Positions 1 to 8,597 are shown, numbered from the stretch's first letter. The stretch is 48,995 nucleotides of DNA from Halothiobacillaceae bacterium (GCA_016938615.1 JAFGUH010000132.1:1-48995); one strand, 5' to 3'. A program made the numbers and translations. The notes: generated by a model not told the origin, from the letters alone.

Positions 1-79
1 AGGGATTCGAACCCTCGGTACGGGGTTACCGTACACACGCTTTCCAGGCGTGCTCCTTCGACCGCTCGGACATCTCTCC
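1..79 (-). tRNA. tRNA-Ser(GGA), 3' end cut by window edge
   Basis: Read on the minus strand, the sequence starts with the acceptor strand GGAGAGA and a D-arm containing TCCGAGCGG. An anticodon arm with loop CTGGAAA follows (anticodon GGA), then a long class-II variable arm (GTACGG/CCGTAC) and the T-arm GGTTCGAATCC. The long variable arm and GGA anticodon identify a serine tRNA reading UCC/UCU. The last bases of the acceptor stem and any encoded CCA lie beyond position 1. Confidence 0.93.
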
Positions 80-124
80 GTTTTCCGATCCGCGGGGTAA
101 CCCGTGGCTCGGGAAAGGCTGCGG

Positions 125-153
125 ATTCTAACCAAACGACCGCCCCATGACAA
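125..153 (-). promoter_or_regulatory. sigma-70 promoter of tRNA-Ser
   Basis: On the minus strand TTGTCA (153-148) is separated by exactly 17 bases from TAGAAT (130-125), close to the -35/-10 consensus. A GC-rich stretch follows towards the tRNA, whose 5' end is about 45 bases downstream. Position, spacing and strand fit a stable-RNA promoter. The call rests on consensus matching only. Confidence 0.6.
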
Positions 154-270
154 TGGCCCAACGACCCGGATGCCTCGGGCGGCGTGCGGTGCGCTCGCCC
201 CGGGGGGACAATCGCCACCCACGACCAGCCCCGGGAACCACCCCGCCACTGTCACGAGAATCCGGCCTAC

Positions 271-297
271 CGCGACCACCGCGACCACCGCGACCAC
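271..297. repeat. three 9-bp tandem repeats
   Basis: CGCGACCAC occurs three times in a row without change between rlmD and tRNA-Ser. No gene covers it. It looks like a short slippage-type microsatellite. The rest of 154-375 shows no convincing gene or strong hairpin. Confidence 0.6.
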
Positions 298-375
298 GGC
301 GAGGGTAGCCACGGCAAAGAGCGAGGCAGGTCTCTGGTCACTGGCGACTTCCCGGCCAGCGGACGCGCGCGCAGG

Positions 376-1755
376 CTAGCGCCGGGGCCGACCCGGCTCG
401 AGGACGGCCATCGATTCAACATGTGCCGTGTGCGGGAACATGTCCATCACCCCGGCAGCCAGCAGCCGCCAGCCATGCCCCTGCACCAGCTGCCCGACAT
501 CGCGCGCGAGCGAACCCGGATGGCAGGAAACGTACACCACCCGTTGCGGCTTGATGCGCGCGATCACCGGGATCATCGCTTCGGCACCGGCACGGGGCGG
601 ATCGAGCAGAACGCGATCGAACGATTCGCGCATCCAACCGAGATCGGGGTCCGGCTCGAACAGGTTGCCGATCACGTGGCGAGTGGTACCGATGCCGTTG
701 TCGGTCGCTGCCTGCGCGCCCCGTTCGACCATCGCCTCTTCGACCTCCACGGCGGTCACGCGACCCTCCGCCCCGGCTCGTCGCGCCAATGGCAAGCTGA
801 AGTTACCCAGCCCGGCAAACAGATCGAGCACCCGATCACCCGGCTCGACCGCCAGCCAGTCGAGTGCCTGGCGCACCACGCGCCGGTTGATCTCGGCATT
901 GACCTGGGCGAAGTCCAGCGGCGAGAAACGGATCTCGACGTCGAAATCCTCGAGGCGATAGCTCGGGTAGGTGTCACGCTCGCCCGCCATCAGTGGAGCC
1001 AGCGTCTCCGGCCCGCCGGGCTGGAGGAAGATGGCAAAACCGTGCTCGTCGGCAAACGCGTCCAGGCGCGCGCGGTCGGCCTGATCCAGCGGCACCATGT
1101 GACGGAAGGCCAAGGCACAGTGGTCATCGCCACAAGCGACCTCGATCTGCGGAATGTCGCGATACGCCTTCAGAGCGGCAATCAGCTCCGAGATCGCCGG
1201 TAGCTTCTCGCCCACCCGCGGGTCGAGGACCCGGCAGGTATCGATGTCGGCGATCATAGGGCTCGCCGGCTCGCGAAAGCCGATCAGCACCCGGCCTTTC
1301 TTGCGCACCCAGCGCACGCCCAGGCGTGCCATGCGCCGGTAACCCCAGATCGGCCCCGTGAGCGGCTCGAGCACCTGATCCGGCGCGACCCGGCCGATCC
1401 GCGCAAGCTGGTCGAGCAGCGCCCGCTGCTTGTGGGCCACCTGGGCGCCGGGATCCAGGTGCTGCATCGCGCAGCCGCCGCAGTGGTCGAAATGCGGGCA
1501 GCCCGGTTCGATCCGTTCGGGGCTGGCGCGCTCGACCACAACCGCATCGCCAAGGTCGAACTGACGGCGCTGCTCGCGATAGACGAAGCGCACGTCCTCG
1601 CCTGGCAACGCGCGACCGATGAACGTGGCCTTGCCGTCGATGCGGGCTACGCCACGTCCCTCGAGCGTCAATGAGTCGACATGCGCGGAGAACTCGCCCT
1701 GTGGGAGCGCCTTCTTTTTGCTCATGCGCTTGTTGCCGTACGTCTTTCGGGCCAT
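376..1755 (-). CDS. rlmD: 23S rRNA (uracil-1939-C5)-methyltransferase RlmD
   Basis: SAM-dependent methyltransferase that makes m5U at position 1939 of 23S rRNA. An N-terminal TRAM domain (from about residue 20, GEDVRFVYREQ region) is followed by a cysteine cluster (CPHFDHCGGC and CRVL) that binds 4Fe-4S in this family. The Rossmann domain has SAM motif LDLFAGLGNFSLPLA, the LLDPPRAGA motif and the catalytic-cysteine motif YVSCHPGSLARD. Length of about 459 aa is normal. The ATG at 1755 is preferred; an in-frame GTG at 1797 and an ATG at 1725 are alternatives, and none has a strong ribosome site. It follows cysM by 77 bases on the same strand, so the two may be co-transcribed. Confidence 0.93.
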   Translation of the reverse strand: MARKTYGNKRMSKKKALPQGEFSAHVDSLTLEGRGVARIDGKATFIGRALPGEDVRFVYREQRRQFDLGDAVVVERASPERIEPGCPHFDHCGGCAMQHLDPGAQVAHKQRALLDQLARIGRVAPDQVLEPLTGPIWGYRRMARLGVRWVRKKGRVLIGFREPASPMIADIDTCRVLDPRVGEKLPAISELIAALKAYRDIPQIEVACGDDHCALAFRHMVPLDQADRARLDAFADEHGFAIFLQPGGPETLAPLMAGERDTYPSYRLEDFDVEIRFSPLDFAQVNAEINRRVVRQALDWLAVEPGDRVLDLFAGLGNFSLPLARRAGAEGRVTAVEVEEAMVERGAQAATDNGIGTTRHVIGNLFEPDPDLGWMRESFDRVLLDPPRAGAEAMIPVIARIKPQRVVYVSCHPGSLARDVGQLVQGHGWRLLAAGVMDMFPHTAHVESMAVLEPGRPRR

Positions 1756-1832
1756 GTATAAGGAACCAAAGGCAACCGGCCCCACAGCGCGGTGCACTGC
1801 AGGGCCGGACTGGATTTCGGTGACCAGCGCGA

Positions 1833-2735
1833 TCAGCCGGCCGGGAACACTCCGGTGGAAAGGTAGCGGTCGCCGCGGTCGCAGACGATGGTGACGATCA
1901 CCGCGTTTTCCACCTGGGCAGACACCTTGAGTGCGGCGGCCATCGCCCCGCCCGATGAGATGCCGGCCATGACGCCCTCCTCGCGGGCGAGCCGACGCGT
2001 CATTTCCTCGGCCTCGTCCTGGCCGACGTCAAGGGTGCGATCGACCCGGGCCGGCTCGAAGATCGACGGCAGGTATTCCTTGGGCCAGCGGCGGATGCCC
2101 GGAATCTGCGCCCCCTCGCCCGGCTGCACCCCGACGATCTCGACATCCGGGTTCTGCTCCTTGAGGTAGTGCGACGTGCCCATGATGGTGCCGGTGGTGC
2201 CCATCGCGGAGACGAAGTGCGTCACCCGCCCCTCGGTGGCCTGCCAGATCTCGGGGCCCGTCGTCTGGTAGTGGGCACGCGGGTTGTCCGGGTTGGCGAA
2301 CTGATCGAGCACCACGCCCTCACCGCGCTCGGCCATGGCAGCGGCCATGTCGCGTGCGCCTTCCATGCCCTCTTCCCGCGAGACCAGCCTGAGCTCGGCG
2401 CCGTAGGCGGCCATCGACTGGCGCCGCTCGATCGACATGTGCTCGGGCATGATCAGGGTCAGGCGCAGCCCCAGGGTAGCGGCCACCATGGCGAGCGCGA
2501 TGCCGGTATTGCCCGAGGTCGCCTCGACCAGACGGTCGCCGGGCTTTACGTCGCCACGTTCGATCGCGCGCGCAATCATCGAATGGGCGGCGCGATCCTT
2601 GACCGACCCGGCCGGGTTGTTGCCCTCGAGCTTGCCGAGAATCACGTTGCCGCGCTCGGCCCCGACCGGGTCGAGTCGCTGAATACGCACCAGCGGGGTG
2701 TGGCCGATCAATTGATCAAGACGTTGACCTAACAT
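1833..2735 (-). CDS. cysM: cysteine synthase B (O-acetylserine sulfhydrylase)
   Basis: PLP enzyme making cysteine from O-acetylserine and sulfide, or S-sulfocysteine from thiosulfate in CysM-type enzymes. The start MLGQRLDQLIGHTPLV is typical. The PLP lysine is in NNPAGSVKDRAA, the substrate loop is EATSGNTG, and the phosphate loop is MGTTGTIMG. The final ISSGGAM segment and a length of 300 aa match CysM rather than the longer CysK. An upstream in-frame GTG at 2777 would add 14 residues but lies inside repeat element A, so the ATG at 2735 is preferred. It supplies cysteine in a window otherwise rich in sulfur and redox proteins. Confidence 0.93.
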   Translation of the reverse strand: MLGQRLDQLIGHTPLVRIQRLDPVGAERGNVILGKLEGNNPAGSVKDRAAHSMIARAIERGDVKPGDRLVEATSGNTGIALAMVAATLGLRLTLIMPEHMSIERRQSMAAYGAELRLVSREEGMEGARDMAAAMAERGEGVVLDQFANPDNPRAHYQTTGPEIWQATEGRVTHFVSAMGTTGTIMGTSHYLKEQNPDVEIVGVQPGEGAQIPGIRRWPKEYLPSIFEPARVDRTLDVGQDEAEEMTRRLAREEGVMAGISSGGAMAAALKVSAQVENAVIVTIVCDRGDRYLSTGVFPAG

Positions 2736-2769
2736 ACGCTTAACGGCTCGCTCTGACTTGCTCGGGAAG

Positions 2770-2924
2770 CTCTGCACGAATCGATAGGGCCTCTGGCTCG
2801 CGGGTTTGTTCGCTTTTCAGGCGCCGGCTCGAAGACAAGCCCAAGGCGGGGGCCATTCCTTGCACACGCGCCTTGCTTATGGGCCTTTGTCGGTCCCGAA
2901 TCGGCGCTGTCGGCTCGTGCAGAG
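2770..2924. repeat. dispersed TIR element, copy A (155 bp)
   Basis: A non-coding segment bounded by perfect 10-bp inverted repeats, CTCTGCACGA on the left and TCGTGCAGAG on the right. The similarity extends outward (GGAAG left; GAAAC when the right end is reverse-complemented). It fills the region between cysM and the hybrid regulator. Two further elements (19136-19401 and 41595-41656) have the same ends, and all three right-hand or inverted inner flanks resemble each other. No transposase is inside. A MITE-like or REP-like repeat is the simplest reading. Confidence 0.6.
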
Positions 2925-2991
2925 GTTTCTGACAGAAATCCGGGAACGCGGGTCCGTCCGCCCCCAAACGAGTATGCCATAAAGGTCCCCG

Positions 2992-5235
2992 GTGAACGCT
3001 CCGCCCCGCAGACAACCCGACACCGATCGCCGAGGACCACCTTGGTCCCTGGCGCTCGTGCTGGCCGCACTGGTGGCCCCCTCAGCCCTGCTGCTCACCG
3101 AGGCCGTGCTCGCCGGACGCCCCCTGCCCAACCCCTCGCTGGTTCAATCGTTGATCGGCTGGGCGGCGATCTGGCTCGTTGGTGCCGGTTGGTGGCTGGC
3201 AAGCCTCGGTCGCCAGCGAAGGGCGGGCACCTTCGGGCGCAAAGGGGACGGACAGGACACCCCACGTCCCCCTGCCGACAGTTACCTCTCGCCCGCCTCG
3301 GTGCTCGAACTGGTCAACCAGCAATGGGTGACACCGCTCGGCCACATTCGCTCGGCGGTCGACACACTCGCCGGCATGGAGCGGCAATTGGCCCGCTGTG
3401 CCCCGCCGGGCGAAACGGAAGAACCGGAACCGGCTCGCTCACTGCAGCTGATGCGTCACGCCAGTCACCACTTGCGCATCTCGATCGAGAACATAATCGA
3501 CTACCACGAGATCGCCTCCGGGCGGATGACCCGTACGGACAGCCGGGTCAACCTGCGAAGCACCGGGGAGGACCTGGTGGCCGATTGGCAGACCACCGCC
3601 CAGCGTCAGGGCGAAGTGATCCAGTTCATCGGCTATCAGGACCTGCCGCGCGAGATCGTGCTGGACCCGCAAATGATTCGTCGCCTCGCCGAGCGTCTGC
3701 TCAAGGAGGTGCTTTGCATCGCCCGCCTGCGTGACCCGGCAATCAGCATCGAACTGGAAGACGAGCAGGAAAATCCCGGCGGCGACCTGATCGGGCACTT
3801 CCGGCTCACCGTCGACGGCGAGCACGACGAGGGCGGGCCACTGGATGCCGACGGCCTCGCCGAGCGCTTCGAGGGGGCGCTGCCCGCCTCGCTCGAGGGA
3901 CTGCTGGTCGACGATCTGATCGACGTCTGGATCATTCGCCGCATTTCCGAGTTCCTGCATTCCTCGCTCGAGGTGGTGGCAACCGCCGGGCCGAACCGTT
4001 TCGGCCTGACCGCCACGTTCGAGGCTCCCATCCTCAGCGGCGAGGGCGAGACCGGGGCGCAACTCGCCGGGCAGCTCTGTGGGGTCCTCTGCTCCTCGGC
4101 ACAGCACCGGCGCGCCTGGCGGGGAAACCTCGCCGCGCTCGGTGCCGATATCCAGCTCGAACCGGATTTCGGCCAACCCGTCGACCTTCTCTTCCTCGAC
4201 GAGCGGGTCGTGCTCGAAAACCGGGACGATCCGGCCTTCGATCAGTGGGTGTCCCTGGCCGGGCGTGTCATCGGTCTGTCCAGCCACCTCACCATCCGCG
4301 GTCGGCCCAGCGCCCCGCTCAGCTGGGCCGATTTCACCCTGCCGCTGTTCATCCGCGCCCGCGCTCTGGCCGCGTCGCTCGAGCGCGTGCTGGGCGCCCC
4401 GACGACCTCGGCGCGGCGCCGGCCGTCCCGGTTCGCCGGCGCCCATATCACCGCCGGCCCGTGCGAACGACAAGGCTCCCTCACCGCCCCGTCACGCAAG
4501 CCGCCGCGCCATGCGCTCTACTCGTTCGCCGGGCGCACTGCTCTGGTGATCGACGACGATCCGGTCTATCTCGCCCACCTCGGGAAAACGCTCGGCGAAC
4601 TGGGCTTTTCGGTACTGTCGACCACCAACGGCAAACAGGCGCTGGCCCTCGCCGATCACGAGGACATCGACATCGTGTTCACCGACATGCACATGCCGGA
4701 CATCACCGGCGCAGGCGTCGCCCGCATCCTCAAAAAGCGCCCGCGCCACCTCGAAACCCCGATCATCGCGATCACCGCGAACCGGCAGGGCACCATCCAC
4801 CAGGATCTGCTTCACAGCGGTATCGAACGCGTCCTGACCAAGCCCGTCACCGACGGTGACCTGCTCAGCGCCATCGGTGAATTCTTTCCGCTGCAACCGC
4901 AGGCGCGCCCAGCGGCCGCCGCGACGGACGCGACCGGGACCGATTCCGCCCGGGACCCGTTTCTCACCCGTCTGCTCTGCGACGAGCTGCCCGGCTATCG
5001 GCGTTTGCTGACCCAGCAAGCAGAGGACCACGACGCGCTGCGCCAGGCCGCGCACAAGCTGCGCGGCGCGGCAGCCTGTTGCCAGGAAACCCCGTTACAC
5101 CACCTCGCCGGGGAACTGGAGACATGCCTTGACCACTCGCGCCCGGAAGGTGAGATCCAGCCTCTGATCGACGCGCTGATCGCACGGATCGACGAGATCA
5201 ACGACACGCCCACCTGCCAAGGCGGGGAGCGGTAG
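2992..5235 (+). CDS. BarA/GacS-shaped hybrid sensor protein with degenerate kinase, receiver and HPt domains
   Basis: A 747-aa signalling protein. Two hydrophobic segments (about residues 18-37 and 47-66) suggest a membrane anchor. The segment aligning with the histidine-kinase H-box reads NQQWVTPLGH (109-118) where SHELRTPL is expected, so the phospho-accepting His is Gln110. The ATP-binding region (about 215-350) has no recognisable Asn of the N-box and no glycine-rich G-boxes. The receiver (about 515-635) is intact, with VIDDD, acceptor Asp565 in FTDMHMP and TKP lysine. The C-terminal HPt keeps its His688 in AAHKLRGAA. It therefore probably relays phosphate rather than autophosphorylating; this is inference. 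GTG start with AAAGG six bases upstream. The partner kinase is not in the window. Confidence 0.75.
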   Translation: MNAPPRRQPDTDRRGPPWSLALVLAALVAPSALLLTEAVLAGRPLPNPSLVQSLIGWAAIWLVGAGWWLASLGRQRRAGTFGRKGDGQDTPRPPADSYLSPASVLELVNQQWVTPLGHIRSAVDTLAGMERQLARCAPPGETEEPEPARSLQLMRHASHHLRISIENIIDYHEIASGRMTRTDSRVNLRSTGEDLVADWQTTAQRQGEVIQFIGYQDLPREIVLDPQMIRRLAERLLKEVLCIARLRDPAISIELEDEQENPGGDLIGHFRLTVDGEHDEGGPLDADGLAERFEGALPASLEGLLVDDLIDVWIIRRISEFLHSSLEVVATAGPNRFGLTATFEAPILSGEGETGAQLAGQLCGVLCSSAQHRRAWRGNLAALGADIQLEPDFGQPVDLLFLDERVVLENRDDPAFDQWVSLAGRVIGLSSHLTIRGRPSAPLSWADFTLPLFIRARALAASLERVLGAPTTSARRRPSRFAGAHITAGPCERQGSLTAPSRKPPRHALYSFAGRTALVIDDDPVYLAHLGKTLGELGFSVLSTTNGKQALALADHEDIDIVFTDMHMPDITGAGVARILKKRPRHLETPIIAITANRQGTIHQDLLHSGIERVLTKPVTDGDLLSAIGEFFPLQPQARPAAAATDATGTDSARDPFLTRLLCDELPGYRRLLTQQAEDHDALRQAAHKLRGAAACCQETPLHHLAGELETCLDHSRPEGEIQPLIDALIARIDEINDTPTCQGGER

Positions 5236-5375
5236 TGCCGATAATCGACCGCCGGTCCGCATGAAGTGGAGAGTCGGCGTTCCGCACGGTCCGTTTTGGT
5301 GCTAGGGTCCGAGTTGAAGGGCGCGCCACATACCCAGGGTCGGGTCGATGACAGGCAAGGAGACAGTCTAGCCCC

Positions 5376-7010
5376 ATGACAATGAACACCTCGATGCCAG
5401 CCGACGCCGTCGAACAGGGAATCGTCGCCTTTCTCTGCTCGCCCACCGGACGCGTGCTCGGCGCAAGCCCGCGGGCTGACGACCTATTTCCGTCCGACGG
5501 GGACGACACGCTCCGCGGTCGCCTCGACGGGCACATCAACGTCCGTGCCGATCAGTCGGCCGATCAGTCACTGATACAGGCGCTGATCGACGGTCAACAG
5601 GCCACCTTGCACGGCCTGATGGACAACCGGGACGTCTCGCTCAGCGTCACCCCTCTCGACGCTCAGCATCGACTGGTCCTGCTCATCGACAGCCTCTATG
5701 ACGGGGAGGCCACCGACCCGCTCACCAAGCTGCCCGACCGAAGCGCGATGCTGGCACGGGTCCACGAGATCCAGTCCGGCGACCGGGGCGGTTACCGCCT
5801 GCTGCTGGTCGATATCGACCGTCTCAAGACGGTCAACGACTACCTCGGCTACCACGTCGGCGACCGGGTCATTCGCGACCTCGGACGCATCATGCAGGAG
5901 ACGCTACCCGACGACGTCATGATAGCCCGCTGGAGTGGGCACGAATTCATGGTCTTGCTGCCGCCCCGCCAGGCCGATCGTGCCGCCCGGATCGCCGAGC
6001 AGATTCGCGCCGGCGCCGCACTGGTACAGTTGGTCACCACCGATGATGCGCCGCGGCTGGGAAACGTGACGGTCAGCATAGGCCACGGCGCCCTCGGCCC
6101 GACAGGCTCGACTCGCATCCCGCCCCCGGATCAACTCAGCGCGATCAACGCTGCGGTCTACGAGGCCAAGCGCACGGGTCGGGACCGGGTCGTGGATGCC
6201 GAACATCTCAGGCAACCCTCGGTCTACACGACGGGCGGCGCGCTCGATCGCGCCATCCGCGAAGGACGGATCGTCCGGGCGACGCAGCCGATCGTCGACC
6301 TGCAGACCGGCGCAGTCGTGGGCGACGAGGCACTCGCCCGGATGATCACCCCCGAGGGTGAAGTGATTCCGGCCGGATTGTTCATCGAGGCGGCCTCCCG
6401 ACTGCAACTCGCGCATCGCATCGATTTCGAGATCATCAACCAGACGATCAACGACTGTGTCGCCTCGCTCGACGGGCCACCAATGACGCATTTCGTCAAC
6501 ATCTCCGGCGACTTCCTCCAACACCCGGAACTCATGGAGCAGGTGATCGAGAACGCCCGGAACGCCTGCGCCTGTATCGGTGGCCAACAGGAAATCAAGC
6601 CCCTCGTACTGGAAATGACCGAGCGAGAGGTGCTGGACGACACCGCCGACGCCCTCGCCGCCCTAAAACCGATGATCGACTTCGGTCTGCGCCTGGCGCT
6701 GGACGACTTCGGTTCGGGGTACTCGTCCTACCGCTACCTGCTGGACATGCCTTTCACCTTCCTCAAGATCGAGGGCACCCTGGTTCAAGGGATCAGCCAG
6801 AGCCCGCGCGCGCAGAAGATCGTCCGGCACCTCCAGGCGATGGCCAGCGACATGGGGCTTGTCACCGTCGCCGAGTTCATCGGCGACCAACGCACCGCCG
6901 ACCTGCTCCGCGACATGGGCGTCGACTGGGGCCAGGGGTTCCATTTCGGCCGCCCGAAAGTCGTCCCGGCTCGCTCGGCGCAGTCACAGATGTCGATTCA
7001 CGTCATCTGA
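5376..7010 (+). CDS. GGDEF-EAL protein, probable c-di-GMP phosphodiesterase with degenerate GGDEF
   Basis: A 544-aa cytoplasmic protein. Residues of about 10-110 look like a PAS-type sensor. A GGDEF-fold domain follows (about 110-285), whose signature is changed to SGHEF, so cyclase activity is unlikely. The EAL domain (about 290-530) keeps the expected catalytic set: E318-A-L, the Asn in FVNISG, the Glu in LEMTERE, DDFGSGYSS, the Lys in FLKIEG, the Glu in VAEF and the Gln of WGQGF. It therefore probably hydrolyses c-di-GMP, with the GGDEF acting as a regulatory GTP site. AAGGAGA lies 12 bases before the ATG. It is 140 bases downstream of the hybrid regulator on the same strand; the flagellar cluster elsewhere in the window is a plausible output. 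Confidence 0.88.
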   Translation: MTMNTSMPADAVEQGIVAFLCSPTGRVLGASPRADDLFPSDGDDTLRGRLDGHINVRADQSADQSLIQALIDGQQATLHGLMDNRDVSLSVTPLDAQHRLVLLIDSLYDGEATDPLTKLPDRSAMLARVHEIQSGDRGGYRLLLVDIDRLKTVNDYLGYHVGDRVIRDLGRIMQETLPDDVMIARWSGHEFMVLLPPRQADRAARIAEQIRAGAALVQLVTTDDAPRLGNVTVSIGHGALGPTGSTRIPPPDQLSAINAAVYEAKRTGRDRVVDAEHLRQPSVYTTGGALDRAIREGRIVRATQPIVDLQTGAVVGDEALARMITPEGEVIPAGLFIEAASRLQLAHRIDFEIINQTINDCVASLDGPPMTHFVNISGDFLQHPELMEQVIENARNACACIGGQQEIKPLVLEMTEREVLDDTADALAALKPMIDFGLRLALDDFGSGYSSYRYLLDMPFTFLKIEGTLVQGISQSPRAQKIVRHLQAMASDMGLVTVAEFIGDQRTADLLRDMGVDWGQGFHFGRPKVVPARSAQSQMSIHVI

Positions 7011-7042
7011 TCCACCGCCGGCCGCCGAGGCTGCCGATGGCC

Positions 7043-7071
7043 TTCCTCCATCGCGGCAAATACGCTATCCT
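7043..7071 (+). promoter_or_regulatory. putative promoter of tRNA-Pro
   Basis: TTCCTC (7043-7048) and TATCCT (7066-7071) are separated by 17 bases and end 13 bases before the mature 5' end of tRNA-Pro. The -35 match is only moderate. No better candidate is seen in this interval. Confidence 0.4.
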
Positions 7072-7084
7072 TCGCGCCCTGTTT

Positions 7085-7161
7085 CGGAGTGTAGCGCAGC
7101 CTGGTAGCGCACCTGCCTGGGGGGCAGGTGGTCGGGGGTTCGAATCCCTCCACTCCGACCA
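7085..7161 (+). tRNA. tRNA-Pro(GGG)
   Basis: A complete 77-nt cloverleaf: acceptor CGGAGTG pairs with CACTCCG, the D-arm contains GCGCAGCCTGGTAGCGC, the anticodon stem CCTGC/GCAGG encloses loop CTGGGGG (anticodon GGG), the T-arm contains GGTTCGAATCC, and A plus CCA are encoded at the 3' end. It reads CCC/CCU proline codons. Confidence 0.96.
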
Positions 7162-7172
7162 TACAAAGACAG

Positions 7173-7205
7173 AGGCCTGCGTCGATCTTCGGCGCAGGCC
7201 TTTTT
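7173..7205 (+). terminator. rho-independent terminator after tRNA-Pro
   Basis: AGGCCTGCG (7173-7181) and CGCAGGCCT (7193-7201) form a perfect 9-bp stem with an 11-base loop, followed directly by a run of T residues. This is the strongest terminator in the window and ends the single-gene tRNA transcript. Confidence 0.9.
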
Positions 7206-7418
7206 GCGTCAGGCGACTTGCGGCCACCGGAGCCGAGTTGCTCTCTCGGCCGGGTCGTCTATGCTCCATTCCTCGTAACCGATGTCGGGGCTTTCGCCCG
7301 TATCGACGCCTGGGGATGCAGCGGAGTCGGCCTCTTGCGCACCGCGGCTCGACTGCCGCGACACCAAATCGCCCCGGCGGATTCTCACTTCATACGCACC
7401 CCCTCACAGGCAGCCATC

Positions 7419-8345
7419 ATGCGACCAGTCCATCCCCTCCTGCGGTTTAGCCTCTTCCTCGTGCTGCTCGTCTCGGGCCCGTCCCTCGCCGCCACGCAAA
7501 GCGTGGTACTTGGAATGGGCTGCTTCTGGGGGGCGGAAATGCGAATGGCAAAGCTGCCCGGGGTCGTCGACGTCGAGGCGGGCTACGCCGGCGGCGACGC
7601 GGAAACGGTCGACTACCGGCAGGTGCTGGAGACAGCTCGGGCGATTCGGCGCGGCGAAACCGACGCGACCGGCCACGCCGAGGTGGTCAAGGTCAGCTTC
7701 GACACCGACAAGACCAGCCTGGAGCAGGTGTTGGCCGGCTTCTGGGAAAACCATGACCCCACCCAGGGCAATCGCCAGGGCAACGACATCGGCAGCAACT
7801 ACCGCAGTGCGATCTTCTTCGCCAGTGACCGGCAGAAACAGATCGCAGAGGCAACCCGAGAGGTCTACCAGCAGGCATTGTCAGCCGAGGGATTTGGGAA
7901 GATCACCACCGAAATCGCACCGCTACGAAATTACAATTCCGCCGAGACCTACCATCAGGACTACCTCAAGAAGAACCCCAACGGCTACTGCGGTCTCGGC
8001 GGCACCGGCGTGCCCTACCCGGGCGGTCTGACCGCATCCACCGCGGCCAGCGCCGACCGACTCGACGCCGCCGACCTGCAATTCGACCGCCAGCTGATCG
8101 TGTTCGAGGCCGAGGATTGCCCGTTCTGCAAGGAATTCGAGCGCGACATCCTTTCGAACTGGCCGTCCGCAATCCCCGTTATCACCACCCGTCACCCACG
8201 CCCCCCGCAAGGCTGGACGCTGGAAAAGCCCCTGTTCGGCACGCCAACGATCGTGCTGTTCGAGGAAGGACGCGAAACGGCCCGCTACACCGGCTACCAG
8301 GGCGAGCCGCAGCCCTTCATTGACTGGCTCTCGGCCCACGAGTGA
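7419..8345 (+). CDS. msrA: secreted peptide-methionine (S)-S-oxide reductase fused to a thioredoxin-like domain
   Basis: 308 aa. A Sec signal peptide (residues 1-24, ending SGPSLA) is followed by the MsrA catalytic domain with GCFWG (Cys35), the HAEVV motif, DPTQGNRQGNDIGSNYRS and the family's distal Tyr/Gly-rich segment YCGLGG near residues 195-200. After a short linker the C-terminal part (about 225-308) carries C234-P-F-C237 followed by a strand with GTPTIVLF, the cis-Pro landmark of a thioredoxin fold. The protein should reduce methionine-S-sulfoxide in periplasmic proteins, with the fused domain as likely disulfide reductant. The start is the ATG before the signal peptide; the open frame continues upstream through tRNA-Pro and is not coding there. 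Confidence 0.87.
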   Translation: MRPVHPLLRFSLFLVLLVSGPSLAATQSVVLGMGCFWGAEMRMAKLPGVVDVEAGYAGGDAETVDYRQVLETARAIRRGETDATGHAEVVKVSFDTDKTSLEQVLAGFWENHDPTQGNRQGNDIGSNYRSAIFFASDRQKQIAEATREVYQQALSAEGFGKITTEIAPLRNYNSAETYHQDYLKKNPNGYCGLGGTGVPYPGGLTASTAASADRLDAADLQFDRQLIVFEAEDCPFCKEFERDILSNWPSAIPVITTRHPRPPQGWTLEKPLFGTPTIVLFEEGRETARYTGYQGEPQPFIDWLSAHE

Positions 8346-8557
8346 ACACGCTGAAGGGGCACGGAGAGCCAAACGACTAACTAGGAAGGGCGGCCCTAAA
8401 CGCCCCGGATCCCTCGCCGCACAACCGAACCGGCCAACCGTTTCGCGCCGGCGTCAGGAACACTCCCGGGCACGCCCCCAACCGTACGCCGAGTTGATAC
8501 CGGCCAACGCCAAGATGGATTCAGAGCCATTCTGGACATCCCCCGGGCGCTCCGCGC

Positions 8558-8597
8558 GATCCGGGGCGATCCGGTGAGATCCGGTGATATCCGGGGC
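8558..8597. repeat. four 10-bp tandem repeats, consensus GATCCGGKGM
   Basis: Units begin at 8558, 8568, 8578 and 8588 (the last starts TATCCGG), with a partial fifth GATC at 8598. The period is exactly 10 bases, close to one helical turn, so every GATCCGG faces the same side of the DNA. It lies about 180 bases upstream of the receptor gene. It may be simple slippage or an array of protein-binding half-sites. Confidence 0.6.

Noticed and set aside
271-297. CRISPR-like array
   Set aside because: Units are 9 bp, directly adjacent and without spacers.
2729-3070. Minus-strand frames over the cysM/hybrid-regulator gap
   Set aside because: They cross repeat element A, lack ribosome sites and any recognised domain, and overlap cysM and the hybrid regulator.
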